DNA of 64,000 bases from Archivesica marissinica. Its lineage: Eukaryota; Mollusca; Bivalvia; Venerida; Vesicomyidae. The stretch is from contig CM026391.1 in assembly GCA_014843695.1 (NCBI GenBank), positions 18,334,255 through 18,398,254 on the forward strand. The letters run 5' to 3'. This document shows, in pieces, positions 44,451-55,665 of the stretch (within the stretch, counting starts at the first letter, position 1; each line of letters begins with the position of its first letter). The translations under genes and the position numbers were made by a program. Under the pieces are notes generated by a model that was given only the letters and a program-made list of their open reading frames with translations, was not told where the DNA came from and made no database searches.

Positions 44451-44555
44451 CCCTTGACAAAACAAATGTATCGTATACTGCAATCATATAATTACATATT
44501 AATCTCTGATTTGTTCTTAGTATTGTATGTATTGTATGAAAAAATGCAATAAAAT
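44451..44555. repeat. Dispersed repeat end, unexpanded form
   Basis: CCTTGACAAAACAAATGTAT to TGTATTGTATGAAAAAATGC, then AATAAAA. Same as 13405-13636, but with only about one TGTATTGTATG unit. Looks like the 3' end of a LINE or SINE. Confidence 0.85.
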
Positions 44556-45317
44556 AATTATAAAAAATTAATGTATTTACATAATACATTACTATTTATA
44601 TATGACAATAATAACATTTCGTGCAAATAGTGTTTGTTTTTCATATATTTTGCACAATGTATATGTGTTTACAAAAATCGAAATAGTCGCTCAGAAACGA
44701 TAAAAATCCAATAAATATGCACCGTCGTATACGCGAATTGTTTATCAACAAACGAAATGGTTTATCAACACACGATATGTAAATACACACAGCGCGCATG
44801 CGTTAAACAACAGCGGATGTAGAACCGCAACGTTGGAATGTCAATATCTATCTATCTATCTTCCTCTAATGTCGAATCCCTTGCGGGGATGTAGACATGT
44901 CCCTTAGATAACAAAGGTATGAATCGACATCTCAAGTAATTCAATTTAATAAAACAACGTGGGACAAATGTTGACAATGCATTCCGAGTGTAAACAAGTG
45001 CGGACGATGCATTCCAATTGTAAACAAGTGCGTGACCGACCGACTCGGAAAGTCCTACTTTCGGTTTCGAATTTGATTTATCGCAAAAATCACTGTTTAC
45101 TAATTGAACATAATTATACAAATTATAATGTAAGAATGCGTAGCAGCATTGCTACCCATACGTAAAATTTGAATTTTTCAAATATCTTGTATTTCATACG
45201 ATGTACATAATGCTGCTTTAATGAAACCAGTCAGGAGGAAGTATGTAATAAAGTATGTAATGTTTCACTGATGGGAAATTGTGCTTCCGGCATTGATGGA
45301 AAGAGAAATCATCCGCA
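44556..45317. other. Unassigned sequence
   Basis: Contains a short (TATC)n run at 44847-44862 and a duplicated 25-base piece (TGTAAACAAGTGCG) at 44990-45035. No gene recognised. Confidence 0.45.
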
Positions 45318-45382
45318 TTTCCTGGGTAAGAACAAGTACTCAACTCTCCAACCTCCGTAAGCGGCTGACAGCTTTCTCACAT
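45318..45382 (-). mobile_element. SINE family D-like fragment
   Basis: Minus strand: ATGTGAGAAAGCTGTCAGCC and GCTTACGGAGGTTGGAGAG. Lies just before the large satellite. Confidence 0.55.
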
Positions 45383-45407
45383 AATTATCACAATTTATGA
45401 CTTGTCC

Positions 45408-48400
45408 CTGATAGGGAGCAAACATGAAGCCCTGGTGATAGCGGTGATAGGGAGTAAACATGCAGCCCTGGTGATAGCGGTGATAGGGAGCACACACACA
45501 GCCCTAGTGATAGCGGTGATAGGGAACAAACACGCAGCTCTGGTGATAGCGGTGATAGGGAGCAAACATGCAGCCCTGGTGATAGCGGTGATAGGGAGCA
45601 AACACGCAGCCCAGGTGATAGGCAGCAAACATGCAGCACTGGTGATAGCGGTGATAGGGAGCAAACATGCAGCACTGGTGATAGCGGTGATAGGGAGCAC
45701 ACACGCAGCACTGGTGATAGCGGTGATAGGGAGCAAACATGCAGCCCTGGTGATAGCGGTGATAGGGAGCAAACATGCAGCACGGGTGATAGCAGTGATA
45801 GAGAGCAAACAGGCAGCACTGGTGATAGCGGTGATAGGGAGCAAACATGCAGCCCTGGTGATAGCGGTGATAGGGAGCAAACACGCAGCCCTGGTGATAG
45901 CGGTGATAGGGAGCAAACATGCAGCCCTGGTGATAGCGGTGATAGGGAGCACACACACAGCCCTAGTGATAGCGGTGATAGGGAACAAACACGCAGCCCT
46001 GGTGATAGCGGTGATAGAGAGCAAACATGCTGCCCTGGTGATAGCGGTGATAGGGAGCAAACATGCAGCACTGGTGATAGCGGTGATAGGGAGCAAACAT
46101 GCAGCACTGGTGATAGCGGTGATAGGGAGCAAACGCGCAGCACTGGTGATAGCGGTAATAGTGGTGATAGGGAGCAAACATGCAGCCCTGGTGATAGCGG
46201 TGATAGGGAGCAAACAGGCAGCACTGGTGATAGCGGTGATAGGGAGCAAACACGCAGCACTGGTGATAGCGGTAATAGCGGTGATAGGGAGCAAACATGC
46301 AGCCCTGGTGATAGCGGTGATAGGGAGCAAACACGCAGCACTGGTGATAGCGGTGATAGGGAGAAAACAAGCAGCACTGGTGATAGCGGTAATAGCGGTG
46401 ATAGGGAGCAAACACGCAGCACTGGTAATAGTGGTGATAGGGAGCAAACACGCAGCACTGGTGATAGCGGTGATAGGGAGCAAACATGCAGCCCTGGTGA
46501 TAGCGGTAATAGCGGTGATAGGGAGCGAACACGCAGCACTGGTGATAGCGGTGATAGGGAGCAAACACGCAGCACTGGTGATAGCGGTGATAGGGAGCAC
46601 ACATGCAGCCCTGGTGATAGCGGTGATAGGGAGCAAACACGCAGCACTGTTGATAGCGGTGATAGGGAGCAAACACGCAGCACTGGTGATAGCGGTGATA
46701 GGGAGCAAACATGCAGCCCTGGTGATAGCGGTAATAGCGGTGATAGGGAGCGAACACGCAGCACTGGTGATAGCGGTAATAGCGGTGATAGGGAGCAAAC
46801 ACGCAGCACTGGTGATAGCGGTGATAGGGAGCAAACATGCAGCCCTGGTGATAGCGGTGATAGGGAGCAAACATGCAGCCCTGGTGATAGCGGTGATAGG
46901 GAGCAAACATGCAGCACTGATGATAGCGGTGATAGGGAGCAAACATGCATCCCTGGTGATAGCGGTGATAGCGGTGATAGGGAGCAAACATGCAGCACTG
47001 GTGATAGCGGTGATAGGGAGCAAACATGCAGCACTGGTGATAGCGGTGATAAGGAGCAAACACGCAGCACTGTTGATAGCGGTGATAGGGAGCAAACATG
47101 CATCACTGGTGATAGCGGTGATAAGGAGCAAGCATGCAGCACTGGTGATAGCGGTGATAGGGAGCAAACATGCATCACTGGTGATAGCGATGATAAGGAG
47201 CAAACATGTAGCACTGGTGATAGCGGTGATAGGGGGCAAACATGCAGCACTGTTGATAGCGGTGATAGGGAGTAAGCACGCAGCACTGGTGATAGCGGTG
47301 ATAGGGGGCAAACACGCAGCACTGGTGATAGCATAGCGGTGATAGGGAGCAAACATGCAGCCCTGGTGATAGCGGTGATAGGGAGCAAACATGCAGCACT
47401 GGTGATAGCGGTGATAAGGAGCAAACACGCAGCACTGGTGATAGCGGTAATAGCGGTGATAGGGAGCAAACATGCAGCACTGGTGATAGCGGTGATAGGG
47501 AGCAAACACGCAGCACTGGTGATAGCGGTGATAGGGAGCAAACAAGCAGCACTGGTGATAGCGGTAATAGCGGTGATAGGGAGCAAACACGCAGCACTGG
47601 TAATAGTGGTGATAGGGAGCAAACACGCAGCACTGGTGATAGCGGTGATAGGGAGCAAACATGCAGCCCTGGTGATAGCGGTAATAGCGGTGATAGGGAG
47701 CGAACACGCAGCACTGGTGATAGCGGTGATAGGGAGCAAACACGCAGCACTGGTGATAGCGGTGATAGGGAGCACACATGCAGCCCTGGTGATAGCGGTG
47801 ATAGGGAGCAAACACGCAGCACTGTTGATAGCGGTGATAGGGAGCAAACACGCAGCACTGGTGATAGCGGTGATAGGGAGCAAACATGCAGCCCTGGTGA
47901 TAGCGGTAATAGCGGTGATAGGGAGCGAACACGCAGCACTGGTGATAGCGGTAATAGCGGTGATAGGGAGCAAACACGCAGCACTGGTGATAGCGGTGAT
48001 AGGGAGCAAACATGCAGCCCTGGTGATAGCGGTGATAGGGAGCAAACATGCAGCCCTGGTGATAGCGGTGATAGGGAGCAAACATGCAGCACTGATGATA
48101 GCGGTGATAGGGAGCAAACATGCATCCCTGGTGATAGCGGTGATAGCGGTGATAGGGAGCAAACATGCAGCACTGGTGATAGCGGTGATAGGGAGCAAAC
48201 ATGCAGCACTGGTGATAGCGGTGATAAGGAGCAAACACGCAGCACTGTTGATAGCGGTGATAGGGAGCAAACATGCATCACTGGTGATAGCGGTGATAAG
48301 GAGCAAGCATGCAGCACTGGTGATAGCGGTGATAGGGAGCAAACATGCATCACTGGTGATAGCGATGATAAGGAGCAAACATGTAGCACTGGTGATAGCG

Positions 48401-49157
48401 GTGATAGGGGGCAAACATGCAGCACTGTTGATAGAGGTGATAGGGAGTAAGCACGCAGCACTGGTGATAGCGGTGATAGGGGGCAAACATGCAGCACTGG
48501 TGATAGCGGTGATAGGGGGCAAACACGCAGCCCTGGTGATAGCGGTGATAGCGGTGATAGCGGTGATAGCGGTGATAGCGGTGATAGGGAGCAAACATGC
48601 AGCACTGGTGATAGCGGTGATAAGGAGCAAACATGCAGCACTGGTGATAGCGGTGATAAGGAGCAAACACGCAGCACTGGTGATAGCGGTAATATCAGTG
48701 ATAGGGAGCAAACACGCAGCACTGGTGATAGCGGTGATAAGGAGCAAACATGCAGCACTGGTGATAACGGTGATAGGGAGCAAACATGCAGCCCTGGTGA
48801 TAGCGGTGATAGGGAGCAAACATGCAGCACTGGTGATAGCGGTGATAAGGATCAAACACGCAGCACTGGTGATAGCGGTGATAAGGAGCAAACACGCAGC
48901 ACTGGTGATAGCGGTGATAAGGAGCAAACATGCAGCACTGGTGATAGCGGTGATAAGGAGCAAACATGCAGCACTGGTGATAGCGGTGATAGGGAGCAAA
49001 CATGCAGCACTGGTGATAGCGGTGATAAGGAGCAAACATGCAGCACTGGTGATAACGGTGATAGGGAGAAAACATGCAGCACTGGTAATAGCGGTGATAG
49101 GGGGCAAACATGCAGCACTGGTAATAGCGGTAATAGTGGTGATAGGGAGCGAACCCT
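45408..49157. repeat. Large minisatellite, 36-bp unit, about 100 copies, 1175-bp higher-order repeat
   Basis: Unit GTGATAGGGAGCAAACAYGC, AGCMCTGGTGATAGCG, with extra 9-base GTGATAGCG or GTAATAGCG submodules inserted in places. A block of about 1175 bases (46160-47335) is repeated almost exactly at 47335-48510, including rare variants (AGCGAACACG, AGCACACATG, ACTGATGATAGC). All inserted pieces are multiples of three, so reading frames up to 1239 residues are open in several frames on both strands. Confidence 0.98.
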
Positions 49158-49167
49158 ATGATGATTC

Positions 49168-49475
49168 AATGATACAACATTACTTGAACAATGATGCAAC
49201 ATTACTTGGACAATGATACGACGTTACTTGAACACTGATACGACGTTACTTGAACAATGATGCAACATTACTTGGACAATGATACGACGTTACTTGAACA
49301 CTGATACGACGTTACTTGAACAATGATGCAACATTACTTGGACAATGATACGACGTTACTTGAACACTGATACGACGTTACTTGAACAATGATACGACGT
49401 TACTTGAACAATGATACGACGTTACTTGAACAATGATACGACGTTACTTGAACAATGATACAACGTTACGTGGTA
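49168..49475. repeat. Minisatellite, 22-bp unit, about 14 copies
   Basis: Unit CAATGATACGACGTTACTTG, AA. In the first half three variants (GATGCAACATTACTTGG, GATACGACG, ACTGATACGACG) cycle with a 66-bp period; the last units are plain. Confidence 0.95.
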
Positions 49476-49526
49476 CCAAGTGTATTGGACACGATCGACT
49501 ACTAGTAGTGGCAGTGATACCAGGAG

Positions 49527-49641
49527 TGGAGGCTATAAAACATTTCACCAATCTCAAACATCATATTGGTTTAGCTCAGAGTAAATCCCAGAAACAACCA
49601 ATCTAACTACATGAGTTTGAGAAACGTTTTATAACCTCCGA
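49527..49641. mobile_element. Foldback MITE, GAGGTTATAAAAC family, copy 3 (short)
   Basis: GGAGGCTATAAAACATTTC at the left and GAAACGTTTTATAACCTCC at the right. A further half-copy follows at about 49650-49790 (GACTGAGTTTGCTCAGATTT, CTGAACCAATCAGAAGACC, ATATGACCTCC). Confidence 0.8.
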
Positions 49642-49796
49642 CCCAGGGTTGTGGGCTATAGACTGAGTTTGCTCAGATTTCAAACTCAAGATCTTGTGAT
49701 TTGATTGGACGGGTTTGAGATCTGAACCAATCAGAAGACCTGAGACTGAATTTGAGATTGAAAAATAAAATATAATATGACCTCCAAAACAGGATT

Positions 49797-50074
49797 TGTA
49801 CACCGGATTAACACGCTGGACTTGTAATCCAGGGATCGCAGGTTCGATCTCTCGTCCGACCCTAATAAAATTAACAGTCTTTCAGATGGGACGTTAAACC
49901 GAGGTCTCGTGTCGGTGCTTTACACCGTGCACGTAAAAGAACCAGAGGAGACTCTGGTGGGTCTTTGTCTGTATCATTGCACTATCCTCCAAAATCTAAA
50001 ATGAGTACTCTCTTCAGGAGGCGTCGCTCATATGGGCAACCGGTAGCGACGATAAATAAACGTAAAACACACAC
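49797..50074 (+). mobile_element. SINE family A, 5' truncated in the head
   Basis: Begins inside the A-box region (CCGGATTAACACGCTGGACT); the anticodon loop reads CTTGTAA in place of CTGGTAA. Body and tail are complete. Confidence 0.9.
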
Positions 50075-50093
50075 TGTCAATATGTAGAGAAAA

Positions 50094-50343
50094 ACTGTCC
50101 GATTAGCGCAGTGGTTAGCGCGCTTGCTTCTTACCAATGCAGCCCGGATTCGATCCTCGGACCGGGAAGTATGTGAGATGGTACGGTGGTCGCCAGATCG
50201 GATAAGTGGGTTTTCTCCGGGTACTCCCGTTTCCTCCCATACGAATGACAACATATACACTTTCATCCGCGCCAACGAGAGTGATTAATATAAGTTCTTA
50301 GAACTTGCTTCGCAATCGTTGTAAAATAAATAAAGTTTAAACA
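50094..50343 (+). mobile_element. SINE family C (V-SINE-like), full length
   Basis: The best-preserved family C copy: head CTGTCCGATTAGCGCAGTGG, core GTGGGTTTTCTCCGGGTACT, tail TTCTTAGAACTTGCTTCGCA, ending AAATAAAGTTTAAAC. Confidence 0.92.
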
Positions 50344-51188
50344 TGTAGAGAAAGATGATGCCTCTTCCGGATGCTAACAGAACAGCCGTAGAACAACAAA
50401 CAACCTAGACATATGTACTCGCACAGATAAATCTTCGCGAGTACACATGTAAAAACAAATACTACGTAATGGCGGCGTCACTGTGCAACCGAACGGGCTA
50501 CGCAACAGTAATATTTCATCTTTGAATATCTATGCGATTCCGTACCCATATTTATGGCAGACAATGTTATGGCATTCCACGAATTAGCCTCCGGTTTATA
50601 GCAATAATATGTCAGATAGTCCATTATGAAATACATAATTACATAATAAATGCCGTAACTGTGCCGCTCCTGGAGTTTAATCTGCCACATTACTTGGTGT
50701 AAGCTTATTTAGCACGGAGTCTTGTCCTGGGAAGATATATACTAACATACTTGAATAGCACGCCAGGCTATACCCAATACAACCAACAGTAACTTGACAG
50801 ATATCGTCCTCCACAAACATTAGCCACGCCCAGTGTAGTTCATACCCCGATGGAAACTATTAACTCGCAATACATTAGGCCGCCACACACTTTTAGGCAA
50901 CCCCGATGGATATTATTAACTCGCGATTCATTACTTATATTTACATTGATTATTCTTTTCAATGACACAAAGAAAATATAGCACACTGTGCAATTAAAAT
51001 AGCTTTAGTCCAGATTTGAAACTTACCGTGTGCCAGAACAGGTAAATAGATCATCCTTGGAACAGCGTAAACTGTAAGACACGCCTTTTCTCGCGAAGAA
51101 CGCTTCCTAACACTGCGAATGCGCATGCCCGTAACTTCGGGTGCACATGTCAGCTGCGAAAATGTATACAATAAGGGCACATACGTTC
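50344..51188. other. Unassigned sequence
   Basis: A short near-duplicate (CCCCGATGGAAACTATTAAC at 50845, CCCCGATGGATATTATTAAC at 50902) is the only structure seen. The 70 and 73 residue minus-strand frames have no recognisable motif. Confidence 0.45.
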
Positions 51189-51501
51189 ATCGAAGGATAC
51201 AGACGGATCTATAGTCCAGTGGTAACACACTGGACTGGTAATCCAGGGATCGCGGATTCGATCCCCATCTGACCCTAATAAAATTAACAGTCTTTCAGAT
51301 GTGACGTTAAACCGAGGTCTCGTGTCAGTGCTTTACACCGTGCACGTAAAAGAACCAGAACAGACTCTGGAATGGGTCTCTGTCTGTATCATTGCACTAT
51401 CCTCCAAAAATCTAAAATGACTAATCTCTTCAGGAGGGGTCGCTCATATGGGCAACCGGTAGCGACGATAAATAAACGTAAAACACACACTCATCGAAGG
51501 A
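51189..51501 (+). mobile_element. SINE family A, full length, 11-bp target-site duplication
   Basis: Element about 51200-51490. TCATCGAAGGA at 51189-51199 and 51491-51501. The A box is CTATAGTCCAGTGG and the B box is slightly changed (GGATTCGATCC). Confidence 0.94.
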
Positions 51502-51828
51502 AATGCAATAGCGATGTAAATATAAATGAATAATGAGTATTTGCTGCTGTCATGATATGGAAACATTGTTTCAGTATTACTAACACATACAAACATTACC
51601 TTCTGTTACTGTGGCCATGCACGTGTTAGTTTCTAACCTCAGTGTAATTGTACTATATAGTTCAAGTCACTTCTCATTTACTGATATAATTAATTTACAT
51701 TTAATATTTTCATGTTTTGCCCCCCCCCCCGCCCTCCCCCCGCAGTAGTGTCCGCGTATTCCCCGTATCAGAATGTTGTCATACACGGTCTGCATTTTCC
51801 GTTTCTGGGGACTCCGTGCAGAGCGGGT
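51502..51828. other. Unassigned sequence with a poly-C run
   Basis: C-rich tract at 51721-51741 (ten C, then GCCCTCCCCCCC). No gene recognised. Confidence 0.5.
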
Positions 51829-52037
51829 AAGGTCGTAGGCTTCAAAGCACTGTGGCTTCAGGTGCGAAAGGTCCGGAGTTCGAGCCCCGCTGGAGCCGTT
51901 ATGATTGTGCCCTTAGGCAAGGCATTTAAATTCCACGTTGCCTCTTCTCTCTCCCTCGTGGCAATGGATTCCATCATTCATTCATTAAGTTGTAATAACT
52001 TGTTTCGCAATCGAGCTAAAATAAATTTGTATAAACA
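51829..52037 (+). mobile_element. SINE family B
   Basis: Head truncated (begins near GTCGTAGGCTTCAAAGC). B box GGAGTTCGAGCCC, core and most of the tail present. The CAGGAATGAGGTCTCGAGAG segment is altered to a short ATTCATTC repeat. Confidence 0.87.
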
Positions 52038-52149
52038 TCAAAGTACTTGTCGGCGCAAAGCTAAATCCCTGGGGGAAAACAGCAAATGCCGTGTCTGTTT
52101 CGGTATGAAGTAACACAAATTGTTGTATTCCTCTTTCATGTTTATGGTG

Positions 52150-52325
52150 GCCTCAGTCGCTGTGTGGTTACGGTCGCTTTCTTCAAATAACTTGTCTCTC
52201 GCCGCTGTAAGTTCGAATCACACTGGCGTGTCGAATTATTTCATGTGAGGAAGCTATACAGCTGACTTGTGGTTGGTCGGTGGTTCAACCCGGGCTTTCC
52301 TTCACCAATACTAGATGGAGAGTGC
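52150..52325 (+). mobile_element. SINE family D-like copy
   Basis: Head GTCGCTGTGTGGTTACGGTC with B box AAGTTCGAATCAC, then ATGTGAGGAAGCTATACAGC, GGTTCAACCCGGGC and CACCAATAC. A minus-strand family B SINE follows directly. Confidence 0.7.
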
Positions 52326-52545
52326 ATTAGTTTATACACATTTATTTGAGCTCGATTGCGAAACAAGTTCTTACAATTTATATTAATCACTCTCGATACC
52401 TCATTCCTGAGGAAGAGAGAAGGGACAACGTGGAATTTAAATGCCTTGCCTAAGGGCACAATCGTAATGACTCCAGCGGGGCTCGAACTCCGGACCTTTC
52501 GCACCTGAAGCGAACACGCACCCACTGCGCTATCACGACTTCCAC
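52326..52545 (-). mobile_element. SINE family B, nearly full length
   Basis: Minus-strand head GTGGAAGTCGTGATAGCGCA, B box GGAGTTCGAGCCC, core, and tail TTTCGCAATCGAGCTCAAAT. About 15 bases of the GGCGATGGATTCCATCAG segment are lost. Confidence 0.9.
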
Positions 52546-52569
52546 AGAGTCACATTATGATCTAAGCTG

Positions 52570-52980
52570 TTGGTCGGACTCTTCTTCTTCTTCTTGTCGT
52601 TCGCGTTCATTTTGCGTTTATGCGTAGTACCGTGGTTTATTAGAATGCGCCGTGCGGCCCAGTACTTCCGGCTTCAGCATTCGAGGTTTCTGTTCTGTCG
52701 GGGTTACCTCACCCTTAGGCTATGACTTTTAAGGCGGTCCATATATTCGCCTGATGTATTTAATAGGAGTAGCTTTGCCATGTGCTATCCTGCCCCGTCG
52801 TGGTAGGTACACCGCCATATCGTCTGGGACTGCTTATTTGATTCACAGCTAACCCCCATATCTGAGGGCCGTTCCCCTATCCGCCACCTGAGGACCCGCT
52901 GGGTAGGGGATGGTCGCCCCACTACTGAATTGGAAGCAGCATGGACCCAGGGTCTGACTCTAAGCCCAAAACAAACCTAT
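52570..52980 (-). mobile_element. Possible retroelement 3' region with (AAG)n tail
   Basis: GC-richer than its surroundings. On the minus strand it ends AACGCGAACGACAAGAAGAA, a (AAG)n tail. No protein is visible, so this rests on the tail and base composition only. Confidence 0.4.
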
Positions 52981-53027
52981 ACTAAAACTCCAATAGTTTT
53001 AAGAATTGCTGCGAGAAGTCATTATAG

Positions 53028-53303
53028 TGTGTGTGTGTGTGTGTGTGTTTGTTTATTATAGTGTCGCCCCTATTGAAAGTGCCAGCCATTTCTGACTTAT
53101 GAGACACCTCTTATAAACATAAGTACTACCCGAATCGTATCCTTGTATGCGAGGCGCAAGGCTGGTAGGCAATCGGTAACCATTATTTAACTAGCTGGCG
53201 GTTCACCAACTGGCCATACCAGAATGAACCCCAGACGAAGTTCGAATCTTCGACCTTCCGCACCGTAAGCGGACGCCTAAACCACTAGGCCACGGAGACG
53301 GTA
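53028..53303 (-). mobile_element. SINE family E, tRNA-derived
   Basis: Minus-strand head GTGGCCTAGTGGTTTAGGCG with anticodon arm TCCGC-TTACGGT-GCGGA (ACG at the anticodon position, Arg-like) and B box AGATTCGAAC. The 3' end GGGGCGACACTATAATAAAC plus (AC)n resembles the family A tail. Only one copy in this window. Confidence 0.65.
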
Positions 53304-53402
53304 TTTACAAGAATAAAATAAATCAATTTTCAAATCCATAGCTCATCAATGTAGAAATTAAAGAAATCGATAATGTGACTATCTTAGTTAGTTACTCATA
53401 AT

Positions 53403-53915
53403 ATGACTGTTCTTTAGTCCAGTTGTTAACACTTTCGCCTGCAAATCAGGGATCGCATGTTCGATCCGCCGTCTGACCATAATACTATTAACAGTCGTGG
53501 AAGTCGTGATAGCGCGGTGGATGCGCGTTCGCTTCAGGTGCGAAAGGTCCGGAGTTCGAGCCCCACTGGAGCCGTTACGATTGTGCCCTTGGGCAAGGCA
53601 TTTAAATTCCACGTTGCCTCTTCTCTCTCCCTCGTGGCGATGGGTTCCATCAGGAATGAGGTCTCGAGAGTGATTTATATAAGTTGAAATAACTTGTTTC
53701 GCAATCGAGCTAAAATAAATTTGCATAAACTACTATTAACAGTCTCGTGTTTGTACTCTACATGTTGCACGAAACCAGGGAAGACTGGAATATATCTATG
53801 TCTGTATCATTGCACTATCCTCCAAAAATCTAAAATGATTACTAAGTAATCTCTTCAGACGGCGTCGCTCATATGGGCAACCGGTAGCGACTATACATAA
53901 ACCTTAAGCATACAC
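53403..53915 (+). mobile_element. SINE family A, split by a family B insertion
   Basis: Head part 53403-53496 (TTCTTTAGTCCAGTTGTTAA, B box TGTTCGATCCGCC) and body/tail 53731-53915 (ATCATTGCACTATCCTCCAA, GGGCAACCGGTAGCGACTAT). Diverged from young copies, so older than the insertion. Confidence 0.9.
53497..53730 (+). mobile_element. SINE family B, nested, 14-bp target-site duplication
   Basis: Complete 234-base copy from GTGGAAGTCGTGATAGCGCG to AATAAATTTGCATAAAC. TACTATTAACAGTC occurs at 53483-53496 and 53731-53744. This fixes the family B ends exactly. Confidence 0.97.
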
Positions 53916-54261
53916 GCATGGATGTTCTTTCGTTAATGAAGACATATCTCCCCAAGCCGTTGAACGACGATTTGCGTGTCAGATGAGCAAGGGGGCTGTG
54001 TGCTCTGTCATTGAATATGAATGACATTTACTTCTAAGCTCATCGGCTGATTCATATCCACTCGCATCTATTGAAAAACCTAATTTGTCTGTCTGGGACG
54101 GCTAATATAAATAGCCAAATACAAGTTGATATTGCCAATTATTGATAATGACTTTCCATGTTGCGCTCGGCTTTGATATTCCATTCTTAGCGCCCGTCGC
54201 TGTCATTTTTTGACTATGCCTGACACTAGTGCGTCATGACCACGCATCATTTATTTCATTA
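53916..54261. other. Unassigned sequence
   Basis: No gene or repeat recognised. Confidence 0.4.
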
Positions 54262-54510
54262 TTATTTTAAGTTTAGTTAACGTTGCTACTGGTTGCCCAT
54301 TTGAGCGACATGCAGCTTACCTAACAATACCTTCCATAGGCAAGCGCCAGCTGTTAACCCGTACTTGGTACACCAACCTCCGTAAGAAACTGCCAACTTT
54401 TTCATATATAGAGACACGGTCTGAGCGGGGCTCGAACCCGTGACCATCAGTGATGATAGGTTACAGTGGTATATGTCAGCTACCTTAACCACTCGACCAC
54501 GAAAGCGGAC
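54262..54510 (-). mobile_element. SINE family D, full length
   Basis: Minus strand: head GTGGTCGAGTGGTTAAGGTA, B box CGGGTTCGAGCCCCG, core GTTTCTTACGGAGGTTGGTG, tail GGGCAACCAGTAGCAACGTT then AACTAAAC. The following satellite begins at its head end without a gap. Confidence 0.87.
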
Positions 54511-55588
54511 GTACATAATGGCACCCTGCTGCATATTTCAATAGCGGTTCATGACCTACGTAATGGCACCCTGATGCATATTTCAATAGCGGTGCCTGAC
54601 CTACATGATGGCACCCTGCTGCATATGTCAATAGCGGTGCCTGACCTACATAATGGCACCATGCTGCATATTTCAATAGCGATACCTGACCTACATAATG
54701 GCACCCTGCTGCATATTTCAATAGCGGTTCCTGACCTACATAATGGCACCTGCTGCATATTTCAATAGCGGTGCCTGACCTACATAATGGCACCCTGCTG
54801 CATATTTCAATAGCGGTGCCTGACCTACATAATGGCACCCTGCTGCATATTTCAATAGCGGTTCCTGACCTACATAATGGCACCTGCTGCATATTTCAAT
54901 AGCGGTGCCTGACCTATATAATGGCACCCTGCTGCATATTTCAATAGCGGTGCCTGACCTACATAATGGCACCCTGCTGCATATTTCAATAGCGGTGCCT
55001 GACTTACATAATGGCACCTGCTGCATATTTCAATATCGGTTCCTGACCTACATAATGGCACCCTGCTGCATATTTCAATAGCGGTTCTTGACCTACATAA
55101 TGGCACCTGCTGCATATTTCAATAGCGGTGCCTGACCTATATAATGGCACCCTGCTGCATATTTCAATAGCGGTGCCTGACCTACATAATGGCACCCTGC
55201 TGCATATTTCAATAGCGGTGCCTGACTTACATAATGGCACCTGCTGCATATTTCAATATCGGTTCCTGACCTACATAATGGCACCCTGCTGCATAATTCA
55301 ATAGCGGTGCCTGACATACATAATGGCACCCTGCTGGATATTTCAATAGCGGTTCCTGACCTACATAATGGCACCCTGCTGGATATTACAATAGCGGTTC
55401 CTGACCTACATAATGGCACCCTGCTGGATATTTCAATAGCGGTTCCTGACCTACATAATGGCACCCTGCTGGATATTACAATAGCGGTTCCTGACCTACA
55501 TAATGGCACCCTGCTGGATATTTCAATAGCGGTGCCTGACCTACATAATGACACCCTGCTGCATATTTCAATAGCGGTTCCTGACCTA
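54511..55588. repeat. Minisatellite, 45/44-bp unit, about 24 copies
   Basis: Unit CTACATAATGGCACCCTGCT, GCATATTTCAATAGCGGTGC, CTGAC. Units lacking one C (44 bases) recur at intervals and shift the reading frame. A block around 54885-55030 repeats at about 55110-55255. In the last third GCTGGATAT replaces GCTGCATAT. Confidence 0.97.
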
Positions 55589-55665
55589 CTTGTGTGTCAT
55601 TAAGATCAGTTATCAACGAATTCTTTTTTGAGCGTAATATATGGGGATCCATCAAGTACGAAAAC

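Noticed and set aside
45388..49107. A 1239-residue minus-strand open frame and other frames of 550-960 residues
   Set aside because: Several frames on both strands are open over the same DNA because every unit length is a multiple of three. No signal peptide, domain or non-repetitive part is present.
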